From the NCBI RefSeq assembly GCF_963678975.1, contig NC_089275.1, forward strand, positions 15,760,220-15,824,219: DNA of 64,000 nucleotides, read 5' to 3'. How positions within the stretch are numbered: position 1 is the stretch's first letter; every line of letters begins with the position of its first letter. A model generated the notes under the pieces. The model saw only the letters and a program-made list of their open reading frames with translations. It made no database searches and was not told the DNA's origin. This document shows, in pieces, positions 63,224-64,000 of this stretch. Source of the DNA: Dysidea avara (lineage: Eukaryota > Porifera > Demospongiae > Dictyoceratida > Dysideidae). A program made the position numbers and the translations under genes.

Positions 63224-63691
63224 TTATAAGATTGAACAGATAGATTTCTTCTTCTTTCTTTTCTTTTCATTGTCCTCCTGATTTTTAAATTCTTTCTGTA
63301 AGGCAAGAAGAGACATATAAAGTTATTATGATCTTAATAATGTACATCCAACTTACCCAGCGTCTGATTTCCCGTACTAATGTGTAGAAAGCATCATCCT
63401 ACGAGAGAGAGAGAACGAAACCAGTTAAAAATGGAAGACAATACTCATGCACATCACAAACTTGTGCACACCCACCCACACACAGGCACACGCGTGTACG
63501 CACAAATGTAAACACACATCTTCAATTCTTACCACTCCAAGTCTGGTTTTTGCAGATGTCTCAATGAAGGGCATATGGTGTCCCTTAGCATACCCTTGAG
63601 CATATTTAGTATCAACTTCTCTTCTTGGCAAATCCACTTTATTACCGACCAATATCATAGGAATATCATCAGCATCCTTCACTCTTCTGAT
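63224..63691 (-). CDS. Ras-family small GTPase, last three exons (partial)
   Basis: Exons (high to low) 63533-63691, 63357-63398 and 63224-63295 join in phase to the last 90 residues. They hold the guanine-specificity motif NKVD (in [11 protein letters not shown]), the G5 motif ETSAK, and the helix [13 protein letters not shown], which fits Ras rather than Rap or Rho. The tail is polybasic (KKRKKKK) and ends in CSIL, a CAAX box whose final Leu favours geranylgeranylation. It acts as a membrane-bound GTP switch upstream of kinase cascades. Exons for the P-loop and switches are not found in 63692-64000 and must lie beyond the window. Confidence 0.92.
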
Positions 63692-64000
63692 CTGAAGGAG
63701 AAGACACATATTATACATCAAACAAAATTCATACATGTGTAGGTAATATGGAATCAAAATGACAGTCACCTTCACGTGTCTTGATCAACAGGTACATTGG
63801 TGATATCATGTATGTGTATGTATGTTAATTTGTATAATCAACCCATTGTTAGTGTCGTAAACCATAAACTATCATGTTTTGGCATGTGTCACTACACAGG
63901 AACGACAACCAGAAATGTACTGGTGAACTAAACGACGATTCGCCCACTTCAAATAATATTTAATGCCACATTCTACTATGGCATACAGTGTCAGGACCAA
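63692..64000 (-). other. Ras intron sequence to window end
   Basis: No exon of the Ras N-terminal half is recognisable here, so the intron extends out of the window. Confidence 0.5.

Overview
The window is nuclear DNA of an invertebrate animal. Genes are split by GT-AG introns, several only 46-53 bp long. They encode animal proteins: a phosphoinositide phospholipase C (PLC) with PH, EF-hand, X/Y and C2 domains, the gamma-secretase subunit APH-1, and a Ras GTPase. The rest is filled with LTR and DNA transposons, foldbacks and satellites. Compact introns next to repeat-filled ones suggest an early-branching animal such as a demosponge; that placement is a guess.

Layout. 365-4640: a complete, apparently young Ty3/gypsy-type retrotransposon with two identical 144-bp LTRs and one open gag-pol frame. 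4641-6047: small inverted-repeat elements. 6048-17398: an 11.3-kb segment bounded by an 8-bp direct repeat, whose ends are inverted copies of a foldback hairpin plus a spacer element plus satellite. It looks like one giant foldback-type transposon. Inside it lies a broken, inverted copy (12908-15523) of the 3' end of the PLC gene that sits just outside the segment. 18991-49454 (minus): the PLC gene, 29 coding exons that join in frame into 1443 residues. Its introns hold a decayed hAT-type transposon, a 1-kb GT array, and several TIR elements, one carrying its own two-exon ORF. 49692-50663 (plus): a compact unknown gene sharing a 237-bp divergent promoter with PLC. 50797-59852 (plus): aph-1, six exons, with a 6.8-kb third intron full of MITEs. 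60222-62328 (plus): an unknown Ser/Pro-rich gene of eight exons with E2F-like and X-box-like sites upstream. 63224-63691 (minus): the last three exons of a Ras gene whose 5' part lies beyond the window.

The host genes are membrane-signalling or membrane-proteolysis components plus two unknown proteins; nothing shows that they work together. The two most notable points are these. First, the PLC keeps every catalytic and calcium-binding residue at a constant +68 offset from mammalian PLC-delta1, yet carries a C-terminal extension resembling that of the catalytically dead PLC-like (PRIP/PLCL) proteins. Second, the giant foldback element has apparently captured a piece of this gene.

Limits: all gene models come from reading splice sites and phases by eye. 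Family assignments come from remembered motifs, not a search.
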